A DNA stretch of 64,000 nt. Origin: Nymphalis io (Eukaryota > Arthropoda > Insecta > Lepidoptera > Nymphalidae). Where the stretch lies: the NCBI RefSeq assembly GCF_905147045.1, contig NC_065903.1, positions 6,820,001-6,884,000 on the forward strand, given 5' to 3'. How positions within the stretch are numbered: position 1 is the stretch's first letter; each line of letters starts with the position of its first letter. This document shows, one piece after another, positions 22,791 to 35,087 of this stretch. The translations under genes and the position numbers were made by a program. The notes under the pieces are model-generated. The model worked only from the letters and a program-made list of their open reading frames with translations. It was not told the DNA's origin and did not search any database.

Positions 22791-23571
22791 ATTTATGAAG
22801 AACTGTTTTTAGCGTATAATATATAGGATATAGATCTCCTGCACATTATCATAGCAAATCAAATTGAATAAATAAATCTGAGGTTGGTTTATCTTTACTC
22901 CTTCTGTGTTAGTGGAATATAGTGTACATGCTTTTGTGACTGATTTGAATTGAAGTAAATGATATTGTTCCACAGTGCGTGTACCAAAATAAAATTGACA
23001 GTTTATGTATGATTTTTCTAACTATTCGTAAAGTTATATTCCGAAAGGTAAAAATGACACATTTTTAGTTCCGTAATTAAACTCAGTTATTTATAATTTC
23101 GTTATGTTTTACCTTTCCTCTATTATGTACATCTGATATGTACAACAATTATATGCATATTATAAATTTGTTGACACATTGGTTTTTTTTTGTTTTGATT
23201 TGCAACTGAACGCACATTTTTTAACATAAATAAAACTGAATGTTAATGTATCTGTTTGAAATTAATAGAATTCGACCGTTTGATCGATCCCCATGAAACT
23301 TGAGTGGACTTCACTTATTTTTTTATATTGTAAGGGTCTTAACATTTATACGTATATTAGTCTATTCACGAGAATTGTTATATAATATAATAATCACAAC
23401 AATTGAATTCATAAATGTAACTTTTGCAAGTAATAAAATTATCATAAAATAAAAAAGAGTTTTTTTTCACAAATTTATATTGCAACAATATTTGTAATGT
23501 TTTTATTTCTGGACAGAGCTTTATTGAAATTTATTGACGTATTTCCCAGTTAAAATTTAATATTAGTCCTT
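22791..23571. other. AT-rich, 3' flank of cuticle-like gene 3
   Basis: No gene or recognised repeat. An AATAAA on the minus strand a short way beyond the stop of the adjacent gene could serve as its poly(A) signal but is not distinctive in this AT-rich context. Confidence 0.4.
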
Positions 23572-24303
23572 TTAATACACAGTAATTGGGCTGGAGTAAG
23601 CGAAGGGTGAGTAAGAAGAATAAGTGATGGCAGGAGAATTGGATCGGTAGTCAAATCTTGACTGATGAGAGAAAGCAGCAGGAGCGGAGTAGGCTGCTAC
23701 AGCGAGACCAGCGGAACGTTTCTTGATTAAGTGAGCATTGTAGGCAAAGGGAGTGGACGAGATCAGAGGAGTTGACACGTAGGGACCAGCAGCTGCGTAG
23801 GTTGTAGGCACAAATGGAGTCACTGCAGTATAAGGAGCATAAGAAGCCACGTAAGGAGAAGGCACGTTAAACAGAGCGGACCTCTTTTTGATCAGGTGGG
23901 CAGTAGTAGCATAGTAGGGAGAAATATAAGACGATGCCAGAGGGCCAGCCGCAGTGTAAGTAGTAGTCAGAGGAGTATTAACAGCGTAAGACGTTGCAAA
24001 GGGAGAGGTGTAAGTGGTGGATAAAGGTGTAGAGGCGAAGTACGGAGATGGCGCGATGTAGCTGCTTACAGCCAATGGAGCAGATCGTTTCTTGATGAGA
24101 TGAGAGTAGCTCCATGGTGCAGAGTAAGCCAAGGGTGCCGATGGGTAGTAGGGCGATGAGTAGACTAAGTTGCTGGGGTGGCTTGATATAACGGCCGGCG
24201 CCGGTGCCAATACATTGGAGGAATAGGTCAATGGTGCAATAAAAGCTCCAGGCGTGGCCGACGCCGCGGCAAGGAAAGCACACAAAACTGTCAACTTGAA
24301 CAT
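23572..24303 (-). CDS. Secreted cuticle-like Ala/Tyr/Pro/Ser-rich protein, paralogue 3
   Basis: A single-exon gene of 243 residues. The start is the ATG at 24303-24301 (MFKLTVLCAFLAAASA, a signal peptide like those of copies 1 and 2); the frame upstream has only a non-ATG start within the 5' UTR. It aligns with copies 1 and 2 along its length: SSHPSNLVYSSPYYPSAPLAY, SAPWSYSHLIKKRSAP, AAGPYVSTPLISSTPFAYN and an SPAITYSSY near the end, but it lacks one or more of the APLTTTYAAA units and has many substitutions, so it is an older duplicate. Its three KKR motifs are at residues 71-73, 139-141 and 194-196, each followed by S-A. Conservation of the motifs while the linkers drift argues that they matter. 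Exact role is inferred. Confidence 0.9.
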   Translation of the reverse strand: MFKLTVLCAFLAAASATPGAFIAPLTYSSNVLAPAPAVISSHPSNLVYSSPYYPSAPLAYSAPWSYSHLIKKRSAPLAVSSYIAPSPYFASTPLSTTYTSPFATSYAVNTPLTTTYTAAGPLASSYISPYYATTAHLIKKRSALFNVPSPYVASYAPYTAVTPFVPTTYAAAGPYVSTPLISSTPFAYNAHLIKKRSAGLAVAAYSAPAAFSHQSRFDYRSNSPAITYSSYSPFAYSSPITVY

Positions 24304-24682
24304 CTTGTTACTTGTTGGTGGATGAGATACAACTGATGACAAATTAAAGTTAGTGTCGTATTTATACCGAATAATAAATGTTACCTAGTGTAATAAAACC
24401 GGTGCTGAAATGTCACTGATATTTAAACTGACAAGGCCATAGGGAAATTTTTATCCTATTTTTGTCTTATCAATTAACATCATAAATAAAAATAGCCCTT
24501 ATCAATAAGTGCACTTAACGAACTGCTTTTAATAATTAAACACTCAAATAGGAGCCTTAAATACGTTAAAAAAACATGTTATATACTTCGTTAATTTTTT
24601 TGATTTGACATTATTATGGTAAAACTTTTTTAGAAATCATATTTGCTTAAGTTATTATTTCTCGTGTTTGATCTTGAATTAC
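24304..24682. other. Spacer between cuticle-like gene 3 and the host-gene exon
   Basis: Holds the cuticle-like promoter (24332-24366) and otherwise AT-rich sequence. It should be the first bases of the large intron of the minus-strand gene. Confidence 0.5.
24332..24366 (-). promoter_or_regulatory. Core promoter of cuticle-like gene 3
   Basis: Minus-strand TATAAATA at 24366-24359 and TCAGT at 24336-24332, again 32 bases from the first T to the initiator A. The architecture is conserved with both paralogues even though surrounding sequence is not. Confidence 0.7.
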
Positions 24683-24836
24683 CTCTCATTGTAGCCGCTG
24701 AAGTCTGTGGCTTTTGTTGTGACTCTTCAGCAGAACGATGACGAAACGGTGGTGCGCGTCGCGGGGACAAAGCGAGCCCGGCCACGTTGTCTGCTATATC
24801 AGCCACATACTGCCCTATTGATGATAGGAAACTCAT
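24683..24836 (-). CDS. First coding exon of unidentified minus-strand gene (exon 2 of model)
   Basis: An ATG in good context (ACAAAGATGAG) opens 51 codons ending at a donor (AGAG|GTAATTC) in phase 1; the next exon at 12711-12915 can only be entered in phase 1, and the join makes a Gly codon. The peptide starts MSFLSSIGQYVADIADNVAG, which could form an amphipathic helix, and continues with a basic SPRRAPPFRHRS stretch and a Gln/Ser/Thr-rich end. There is no signal peptide, so the protein is probably intracellular. GC-rich codons here contrast with the surroundings. About 35 bases upstream lies GCGTTCAGTG, which could be an initiator (a start site here) or an acceptor for an upstream non-coding exon. 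If not spliced, the frame runs on to a stop at 24630. Confidence 0.6.
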
Positions 24837-25364
24837 CTTTGTTGTTTACAACACTGAACGCATTTGCCACTACTAATTATCACTTGCAAATAAGTTATAT
24901 GGCGCACATAGTAGTGAATTTATTCAGTACTTAAAACATTCTTAAGCCGATGTAATGAGCATGGCGCATTTGTATTTCACTATCCTCAACGATTAGATCT
25001 GAAACAAGAGAAAAAAAAACATTAACATCACAAAATTTATAAAAAAAAATATTTTTTTTTATTTATGCTATACATATTTCGTAAATTCTTTCATAAAATT
25101 ATATTTACGTGTCAACCTACCTTTTTAGTAAGCTATAATTTAACAATCACTTATCATTTAAATTATTATTTAATTTACTAGATTTTAAAAATATTCCTCT
25201 ATACATTTTTTTTTTAATTTTATTGTTCTTAACATTAATATAATGCTTATCATAGGAATAATGCTAGTTTTTACACAGCGTTTTTGCTACCGGTCGATTT
25301 TGGTGTACTAATCGATGAAAAATTAATTTAAATATATTTTAGGAATAAATTTAACTCGCGTCAG
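24837..25364. other. AT-rich, nothing seen
   Basis: Includes the possible upstream promoter region of the exon at 24683-24836 (weak ATATAAC element). No repeats recognised. Confidence 0.4.
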
Positions 25365-25526
25365 CATTTGGGAGGTGAGGACTCCCCACGAGTTACATAA
25401 CTTATGTCCTATTTTGTACCCGTATCAACGTGTATGCTTAATTTAATGATGATCGGTTGAGTAGTAAATACGTGAATGCGTAACAAACAAACAAATTCAC
25501 TTTCGCATTTATAATATTAGTTAGGA
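25365..25526 (+). mobile_element. RTE-like LINE 3' end
   Basis: Decayed copy recognised by GATGATCGGTTGAGTAGT and CACTTTCGCATTTATAATAT near the 3' end. Non-coding. Confidence 0.5.
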
Positions 25527-25672
25527 TTATACATTTCTATTTTAAGATAATTAAGCGGTATTGTCTCCAGCGAAGCGTGTTTGGATATTCATACAACAAT
25601 ACCCATATTGATACAATAGACAATGTAATCAACATGTCTTATTTTAATAAATAATTAAATATATAGTAGCCA

Positions 25673-25786
25673 ACAACCGAAGATTGCGGATTCAAGCCAG
25701 TGCAACCACCACTTAATTTTCATGTGCTTAATTGGTGTTTATAATTAATCTCGTGCTCGGCGGCGAAAGAAAATATCGTGAGAAAT
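25673..25786 (+). mobile_element. Metulj-like SINE fragment
   Basis: Contains the B-box region and the first third of the body (TTCATGTGCTTAATTGGTGT, CTCGTGCTCGGCGGCGAAAG) and stops abruptly; the A box and the 3' half are missing. Confidence 0.7.
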
Positions 25787-26513
25787 TATTTCCTACATGC
25801 ATCATAGACATAAACTTTTATGAAGAAAAATTCGCGACACTTTATGTCTACCTACAAATTGTTAATTGTTGTTGTTTATAAAATATGTTCTATCACTATT
25901 ATTGGAAATTCTATAAAAACCTTATTCTATCGATATCTAACCCATTAACCGAATCATTAAACATATTTTTTTCTAAATATGTTCTCTTTTAGGTCGAGAA
26001 GCTTTTATTTTAAAAGTATCGAATGTCAAATTCTATACATAAAAACCTTTTTGTTGCTTTTTATGATGTTTTATAATATTTTATTATCAAGTTTCGAGTT
26101 TATTGTGTATAAAAAAAAATATTACAAAGGAATTTATTTATCTTACTTATGATACATACATACATTAAAAAATAAGTAACAGGACAAACAATACTGTAAT
26201 TATGCAAAATAAATTTTTTAAACAATCCTTCAATTAATCAATTATTCATATTTTATCAAGTAAGACGAATGACGAGTAATAATACTAAGTCAAACTCAAT
26301 GTTTCGCTTTATCTTGCGACTGAATCGATACATCAAAACACCTGTTTTAATATTACCAGGAAGTCGTAAGTGTTTTTGCTGCAAAATATTTTCTCAGATA
26401 GAAGACCAATCCGTAAATTAACATAGGAATAGCGCGCACAAAAAAGTATATATTTTTAAAGGTTAAATGAAAATCAAATGATTGACATTTAGTTTTCATA
26501 AATTATGAGTTTA
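25787..26513. other. AT-rich, nothing seen
   Basis: No gene or recognised repeat. Confidence 0.5.
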
Positions 26514-27180
26514 CTAGCTGACCCGGCAAACGTTGTAGCTGTCATATAAATTATATCTACTGAATATTTTGGTTTTTAAATAAAAAGTAACGAATGTATG
26601 GTAGTGTGTGGGGTTGGGATCTATGACAGAAAAAGGAAAGGAGCGCTGTATTCGATAACCGCCGACAAAAACAAAAAAACCACCAACCATTCATTTTCTC
26701 AATTCAATGTATTTCATTAATGTAATCGAATATTCATGATATTCAATGATATATTCATTGTTTGATTAAAAGTTAAATGTAAAGTGAAAAAAGTAATATA
26801 TTTTTATCATGAAGCAGTTAATTAATTTCGAAGAAAAGAAGCAATTGAGTATATGATATTTTTTGTCAATCCGTGTTTAGCTAACACGAATAAGCTCGAT
26901 GGTTTGCCTACCCGAGAACATGCCACGTATGCTTGTCCGCGTGATAAACACGGTGTGCCCAAATCTAAGCCACAAACGTACATCATTTGGCCTTGCGACT
27001 TATTGATTGTCATTATACATACATGCATAAAGCACCACCCTGAGAATTTTTTCATGCGCTTATTTATTATTGTTATCTTAGGTTATGTCTACGGATTTTG
27101 TGTATGAGTGGAGAGAGCTCATCGTACATTCGTCCCACATTATGAGACAGAAGTTTTGAAAAAGGTGGTCCGTTATTTGT
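26514..27180 (-). mobile_element. Helitron 3' portion
   Basis: On the minus strand the element ends ACGTTTGCCGGGTCAGCTAG, followed by T: a canonical Helitron CTAG terminus with A/T insertion. Upstream of it in the sense direction is a helicase relic (26822-27055). The 5' end was not found; the copy is truncated or broken by later duplication. Confidence 0.75.
26822..27055 (-). pseudogene. C-terminus of a Helitron RepHel helicase
   Basis: The minus-strand frame encodes about 78 residues with TINKSQGQ, CGLDL, GQAYVACSRVGKPS and KNIIY in order, matching the last conserved motifs of the Pif1-type helicase domain in Helitron replication proteins. The rest of the protein is absent upstream, so it is a relic. 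In intact elements this helicase unwinds DNA during rolling-circle transposition. Confidence 0.85.
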
Positions 27181-27505
27181 TTTCTTTATAATATTGGTAA
27201 ATGGTCACCCCCACCTATATGCATTAGCACTATAAATATTAGCTTGTCCCGACTTCTTACGGGTAAAATAAGGATTTTTTTCACACGTCCTGCGTATTTT
27301 TTCATGCGTTTTTTTATTATTTGGTTCTGTTTTTGGCTTCTATGTGTGAGTGGTGGCTCATGGTACATTCCTCCTACATGATGAGACAGACCTCTTGAAA
27401 AAGGGGACCTGTTACTTTATATTTTTATTACAATAGTTCACCACCACTCATAGATATTGTCATATAGTTACACTCATTCGCCCTTCAAACGGGAACAAAC
27501 AATTT
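27050..27505. repeat. Two diverged direct repeats, about 250-base period
   Basis: Segments 27050-27185 and 27301-27430 share TTCATGCG, a T-rich run with TTATTATT, GTGTGAGTGG and ATGAGACAGA, then TTGAAAAAGG. Each is followed by a fragment of the poly(A) retroposon (about 27195-27235 and 27428-27505, minus orientation). A tandem duplication of a unit that already contained the retroposon fragment, or a repeat-rich Helitron interior, would explain this. Confidence 0.6.
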
Positions 27506-30500
27506 TCCATTGAACACCGCGGTATTTTTCTTACTTTTGCGTTTTTAAACCAGTCCTAACTTAAAAATTTACAGTATATTGTCAACCTTTATTACAAAGC
27601 TATTTAATTGCATTAGGATTAATATTATGATACGAATATTCTTTCGATTAATATCATGATACGAATATTATTCTACTAATTTGAACAAAAAATAGTTATA
27701 GTGATTTAATTATAATGTGCTATACATTCGTGGACTTTTTAGTAGGTAATAATGAGTACTATAAACATGAAATACATCATTTTAAGCAGCATCCATAGTT
27801 TTCGTAGCAATCAAATTTTACCACTTTATGATATTATTATAGATAAATAATTATATTTTGTAATAGGACCCTGATACTAGGAGGCTATGGACCTAGTATC
27901 AGGGTCGCCCTGATCTCATTTGTAATTTCTGGTTAACTTTATGTGTCTTTCTATTCTATTCGTGAAACAAAGCTAAATATTATTTTGTTTTCTTATTATT
28001 GTAATATGCGACTATTGTAATCGGTTGAGATCATTTGAAACCAACCTTTAAAACATAAACAGCGCCAAATACAATTTTTTTTTAATAAGAAACTATACAT
28101 AATGACTAACTTATCTTTCCATGCTACTAGACTTATAGTTACGATCCATTAATTGAACATTAAGTTCATTAAATAACGTAAGCTCCGGGTAATATTAAAT
28201 TAAAGGCAAGACATCGGTAAAACCGCATTCAATTCCGTGCAATAGCTTTTGCGTGATGCGGGTACAAGCATACGGGCAGATGGGGGTACAAACCTTCTAA
28301 AAACTTTTTTGACTTCTGAGTCCCATAATTTTATTTTTTCAATATCTTTAATGTACAGACATCAGCCTATTACAATTTTATTATATGTATAGATAAATAT
28401 AAGTCAGTCGAGATTAAGAGCCTTCGAAAACAATGTAAATTTGAATTTTGGTTTTGAAGCAAAATCGTGATATTTATTTATTATAAAATGATATTATATA
28501 AATAAAATAGCAATGAACATAAGCAAATATTAACAGTTACATCAAAAAATATTTTCCTTCCCAAAATAATTTATTGGTGATAGATAGGACAGGTACTTAA
28601 AATCGTTTCGAAGCAAGGAAGCTTCGAAAGAAATTCCGAGAAGGACGAACATCATGATGGATTACCCCATAAGTTGACGACGTAACTTATTAGATAAGTC
28701 GTTTTTCATGTAACTCTATTTATAAACGTAGTCCCCGCAACAAAAATGTATATATTTATGCAACTCTACCTTTGTCAAAGGCTTTGATTATTTATTTTCA
28801 CGGTTAAATTACCCGCCATATTAAAATTTTATTACGTATCTACGTCGCCTAGGAAGACGCAAATCTAATAAAGGATGTTCCTTTATTAGAGTTGAAATAA
28901 AAAGTCGTCTATTTCGCAGTAGAACAAAATGGACTAATGTATAAGTTAATATATATTGAAATAGATAAAAAATTAATAATAGTATATACGATTCAGCAAT
29001 ACTAAAAACCTTTTAAGTCTTTATTTTAATGTATGATATAATGATTGTAATAAAACAAACACTAAATTTTAAGTGAAACTAGCCACAATACATTAGTGAA
29101 AATCACACCCAAATCCGTCAAAACGTTTCTAAGCTTAGCGCGCACAAACGCACAGACAAACCAACAAACAAAAAAAAACTAACTATCATTGTTTTGGGTT
29201 CTATTGCGTTGATAGTTTTACTCGGATATCTTCCATATACAGACAGCGATTAGTTACATTTTTATTATAAGTATATAAATAACTATGAAATAATTGTAAG
29301 TAATCCACAATACTATTACCTTAATAAGCAATGGTGTCTAATTTCCAACAGAAACTAGAAGCGAATTAATTAAGGCTATGTTCTCATTTGATCCTGTTCC
29401 TCATCCTTATACCGTATTGAAAGGCAGACGCCGTCGGACGTAGTTTGATTAACTAGGCTTTGTTGATGTACCCACACCCCAAACTAACGCTACGAACACA
29501 CCTTATTAAAATACCAGAAGGTGACCTTATTGTGACGTTCATTGATATTATTACTCAGACATGAAATGATGTCATAAAGTATTGTTATAAGATGAATTAT
29601 TATTATCAAGCAGCAAGAACACACTTTATTGTGTAACAAACATATAACTTTAAATTATAAATAGAAAGAGACAAAATAATTATAATATTATATTAATTTT
29701 ACTATGCAAGAATAAGAATGACAGTTGATGTAATTATATAATTAATAGGCGTATATATAATATATTAAATTTGATATTCGCCATTAAAGCCATTAACAAA
29801 CAAATCGTAACGTATCGCGTAACAAAACAAAAAAATAAAAACTTGAAAAATTGCACAGATACAAAAAAGCCTTGGTGAAATCATTAAAAAATATAAAGCG
29901 ACATAAAAGGTTATTGTGAATTGATATTGGTCCTAATTTCTTTAGTATTATATGGTTTGGTAAAAAAGGAATGAATAAAATTAATCATTTAAAAATTATC
30001 CTCATATGTATATTCTTTCAAATACATTTCTGTGAAAGGCCTATAGATAAAAGAAAAATAAAACAATTAATTTATATCTTAAACGAAAGAGCATTTACGT
30101 AGATTCTTACTGGTGGTAGGTGTTCAATGCAAGGCTGTTGTTAAGTAGCTGCCACACAAGTTATTTTAGTAAAAAGCAAAGACTCGTATTTTTATTTCTT
30201 ACTAGCAAAAATTGCGTCTCCAATGTGGAATTCAGTTTGATAAAAATCCTTTTAAAACTACCATTTCAATATATATAATGCCTATTTTTTCTATAAAAAT
30301 ACTTAATTACTTAATAAATTTTAATTAGGTAGCAACAGTACTTTTTAATAAAAAAAATGGTTGTTTGGTTTTGGTAAATCTTAAATAGCCATATTATATG
30401 GTCATTTATTTCTTATATAAGTATGTATATGTTTCTATGTATTATCTATGTATAACTCTATATGTATGTATATATATATATATATATATGAGAGTATGTT

Positions 30501-31168
30501 TCATATTTTTATTAAGTTTCTAAGTATTTAATAAATTTTAATTATAAGTTGATCGCACACTACGCCTAATTAATATTCCTGGCTAAAAAATAAAAATATT
30601 TGCCCTTTTATAGAGATATGTACTACCTATTCTTTTATATAATGTTTGTAAATTGTGTGCAATAAAAGCTTAATAAATAAACAAAAATAAATAAATAAGT
30701 TCAATTTAATTTTATTGATTTGTATAGATGTATAGATTATATATATATCGGGCAAATAACACATTTACAATACAGAAATAATGTATCATTTTTATTATTA
30801 TAATTTAATTATTTATAATCAATTTACAATAACTTTTATTTATATATTCAAAAACTAAAACTAAAATAAAAACAAAATATTACAAATTAATAATCACGCC
30901 CTGTAATAGATTGTCCTGTGACATTAAAATACCCTTGCACTATCCCTCTTTGCAGCGCTACACTCAGCCTTTCTGCTAAATAAGCGCCAGCTCTGTTGTC
31001 ACCAGAAGTGTGGACCAGTTTCTTAGAGAGATCTTTTTAATTTTTTTCCAGTATCTGACGACCATGGACCTAATGTTTCAACCCAGGCCCTGCGACTAGC
31101 TTCAGCGGCTGCACTGGCTTTACGAACCAAATGTAACATTAAACACTTTGTATATCTGATATTAGCTG
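27506..31168. other. Long AT-rich stretch with two hairpins
   Basis: No gene seen. Hairpins: 27867-27906 (15-bp perfect arms, 10-base loop) and 28865-28889 (11-bp perfect arms, 3-base loop). A possible LINE 3' fragment is at about 29072-29170 (AAATCCGTCAAAACGTTTCT), and an (AT)n tract is at about 30467-30489. Confidence 0.5.
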
Positions 31169-31401
31169 GGCCGAGATGACCCAGTGGTAAGAACGCATGA
31201 ATCTCAACCGATGATCGTGGGTTCAAACCCGGTGAAGGAAAACATCGTGAGGAAACCTGCATGTGTCTAATTACCCTGGAATTCTGCCACATGTATTCTA
31301 CCAATCCGCATTGGAGCAGCATGGTGGAATAAACTCCAAACCTTCTCCTCAAAAAAGGAGAGGCCTTAGACCAGCAGTGGGATATTCACAAGCTGTTACT
31401 A
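31169..31401 (+). mobile_element. Metulj-like SINE with internal deletion
   Basis: The tRNA-like head with B box GGTTCAAACCC is joined directly to GGTGAAGGAAAACATCGTGA, losing about 60 bases of the usual body. The 3' half is present to GTTACT. Confidence 0.85.
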
Positions 31402-34400
31402 ATATAAGTATTTACAATTCCTAATAAAGGATTTAATTTTGTAAATAGCTACGTTACATGTGACATTCACTTATCAGTAGTTTTGCATTTCTACTTTTAA
31501 TAAATATAATTATTTATTAACTTATTTTATAAAACATAAAATACGTAACAGAGAACACCATTTCGCTTTTCCGTTCAATTAAAGCTCTTCTCTCAACACT
31601 GGCTTTATAAATTCATTAAAACGTAAATAGGTTCGTTACCACCTTTTACTATTTTGAACGGATTTTTTCTTTTTCATACATTAAGGATTTTATAGTATTT
31701 TATATACATGAGAATGTAATATTTTACTTTAATACCATAGCATAATTTGGAATCTTTCATTATATTTAAAAACACTGTACAAGGTAATTGGTGTATTCAA
31801 ATTATTATTACATTTGATATTTCATCATCCCATTCTATTAGCGCTGATTATAATATCTTTCCTATCGGTCTCAATCTTTATCGATTAGAAATTGCAAAAT
31901 CATTAATAGACGCAACGACAATTATAGTTATTAACTTTGTTATGATGATTTAATATTAATAATATAAACAATTAACGAAAATTATAATTAAACAATTTCT
32001 TGCAAAATATTTAACATTTTTTAAGAATCACTAACTACTCTTCATGTTCGATAAATAATATATAATTATAAATATGACTCCCATTATTAATTAATTTTAC
32101 GATAATCCGAAGTGTGAAAGAAAATCGTCTTTAAAACTACATTCTCTGGTTTAAAAAAAATCTTAAATTTTTCATTGTTATTAATTTACCCAATTATTAA
32201 TTAGTTATCACTTTTATAAAAGTTATTCTTTGATAAGTTCTATGCAACTATAAAATGCTATATGTGTCACAAGCAATGCACAGCTGGAATCCAAAACGGA
32301 GACGTAGTGCTTTGCTATCCTCAGAAAAACAATTACGATTCAACCGCGGTGGAAATAATAAAAGCAGAATGAGATTTAATTCTACCATAAAGTAGTAGTA
32401 ATACCATAGTATACCATTATACTATAGATTCCTTCCTGACTGATTTCGGTCACAACCGAAAAAAAAACCCTAATATTAGTTATTAGTAGTCTATGTTTAT
32501 GAATAAAATAAAAATAAATAACCAAAAAAATAACGAAAAACTAAAAGCCTTTATAGTTTCACAATTGTAAACCATCACGTTCATGAATACATGAATAAAG
32601 CTCAAAACTGATGATCAACTGATAACCTTTTTTATGTTTTGATTATATGCAGCGGAAGCGCCTCTATTGTCAACAGAGAGAAATAAGATGTTTTCTTATT
32701 TTTTACTATTAGGAGATTGCTTTAAATATAACATATTACAGTACAAAAATATCAGATAGATATAACTATTAAAAGTTAAATAGTTAATCATAAAATTGTA
32801 TATACTTTTGGATTTTTCACATTTTTTTTCATAGAGTAAATAATAGTGGCGAATTTTAATAGGCTAGCTAGGCTATAACCTAGCAAAATTTCAAGGACGG
32901 AATTATTTTTCGCATTCTAGATAATTATCTTTAATGCATTTTCAATGGTTTTAATAAACGTTTGCACAAATAGGTTGGTTGCTAAGAAACATACGGTCAG
33001 CGATTTGTTTCATTATATTGATAATATCTTCTTAAACCTGCTGCTCGCAAGGATCACAAGAGAGTCTTAACTAAAACCTTCCGTCAACTGTACCATTCGT
33101 ATAGTACGAACAATATGAATTATGCAACGTACTAGCTACCCGTTTCGGCTTCGCACTGAAATAATAAGGACTACATAAAATGTTTATATCATAATATACT
33201 ATATATATTATAACTCTTTTGGTATACGTTACACACGCCAGTAAAACTTCCAGTTGGCATGACTTCTTCCGACATCTTCAACAATTATCGCCTTTTTTCT
33301 GTCAATTTACATAAAACCTTAATTTTCTTCAGGAATCACTCGGTTCATTGGTGAAAACCGTATTTTCATACGGTCCATTTGGTAGTTTTTGAGTTTATCA
33401 GACGTGACGACTTTGTTTTATTTCAAATAAATTCCACTGAAATATAATCCTTAGAGAATATAAGTTTTATAACTTTGTCAATTTTAAAACTATGTTTTGA
33501 ATTTATTGCAGGCGTTTTTAAAGTTTTCCAGGTGGACTTATATTTAAATACTTAATTATAAAACGACGGATATGTGCATATTTTATGAAGATTGATTATG
33601 CTATCAAGAGGTTTCTTGTTCAGAAATGATATTTTCTACTGTAGCTGTAAAATACAATTAAGGTAATATTAGCATTTCTAAAACAATAATAAAAAAAAAA
33701 TTACAGCAAATAAACACATAACCTATATATATGCTATAGACAAATAGCAGACAGCACTGTTGATATTAATAACAGTAACAAATAATTTAAAAATAATATT
33801 ATAAAAAATAATATTCAGTTGAGATTTCAAACGGAGTCAACTTCGTAACAAGGGTGGTGCCAACAACTAATCGCATCAGGTCCGAAAGCGAGCACGCCAC
33901 TATTTCTGATGTCGCTGTGAGAATAGTTTGCTTTAAGCTGCTTACAAAGTTTTATTCCATGCCTGCAATGGCAATGTTAAGAAGTACACATAAAAAAACG
34001 GATGTACACTAATAAAATAAAAACATTTCGTAATGAATTTGTCTCAAACGCTATATTGTTATTAAAAAGAGACACATACATTCGAAAACACGCCCACAAA
34101 CAATTTAAAGACACTGATCTCAACTTGTACAAAGTTTTCTTCAACAATCAAGACCAATAAAGAAAAATTTTCAAAAGTTTTTCTCCAACACCAATTCATC
34201 ACATTCAGCTTCGTTTAAGTTTGTTACCTTAAGTTTAAAAATACACGACGTTATATTATATTATTTTTTTACGACGTTATATTATATTATATTATATTAT
34301 TAATATACTATACTTTACATGCTACTACTATATATATAGTAAATTTAAACAATTTTTATTTTCTTTACTTTCTTTCTACATAAATCTATACAAATAAATA

Positions 34401-35087
34401 AAATTGAGATGTCTGCCTTATTATATATAAGTGCTGCTTTTTTAAGTTAAAGTTTTTTAAGTTGCTTTTAAATGTTCTTCAAAATCCCAAAAAATTACAA
34501 ATGCAAATAGCTGAATTATTATAATAAGTATTCCAAGGAATAGTTCCAAGGAATAGTTAATTAATAATATATCAATAAAATCAATCCAATAAAGTCTATC
34601 AAAAATTACAACAATTTAACATACGTATTTTTATGATCCACTGTTTTAGGATGATCTTTACAAATAAAAAAAATGAAGTGTATGACAATAATTATTAATA
34701 ATTTTTAAATAACTGACTGTTTTTAAGTTATTATGGCTATATATCAGTTACCAAAACAACAACATCCCTCTTCTTTATTTTGGACTACCGCTGTTAAGTA
34801 ATCATTTATATATTTTATACCTTCAATTAAAATAGACCATAAAAATAAATTATGTACATTAAAAACCCAGATTTTGAAGGATCTTCATGACAAACTGAAT
34901 TCCACGGTGGTGAAGATTTAGTTAGTAAAAATATATAAACAGTATTTAATTCAAATTAGCGTAGGAAATTAAAACCTTACGCAGATCTCGCACTAATAAT
35001 AAACGGAATCGCTCTGAAAGATTTTCAGATAATGCCTATTATTTTAGCATAGCTTCGGCTTTATCTAATAAATTTGTGAGAATTAGA
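31402..35087. other. Long AT-rich stretch
   Basis: No gene seen with confidence. A fragment of SINE family 2 is at about 32424-32462, a GC-balanced island at 33835-33960 has an open minus-strand frame of about 28 codons behind a fair acceptor, and 34245-34301 is a duplicated ACGACGTTATATTATATTA stretch with extra TATTA units. Confidence 0.45.

Noticed and set aside
24707..24934. 75-codon plus-strand ORF opposite the first coding exon
   Set aside because: It begins at a non-ATG codon and is the antisense of a better supported exon with good start context and donor.
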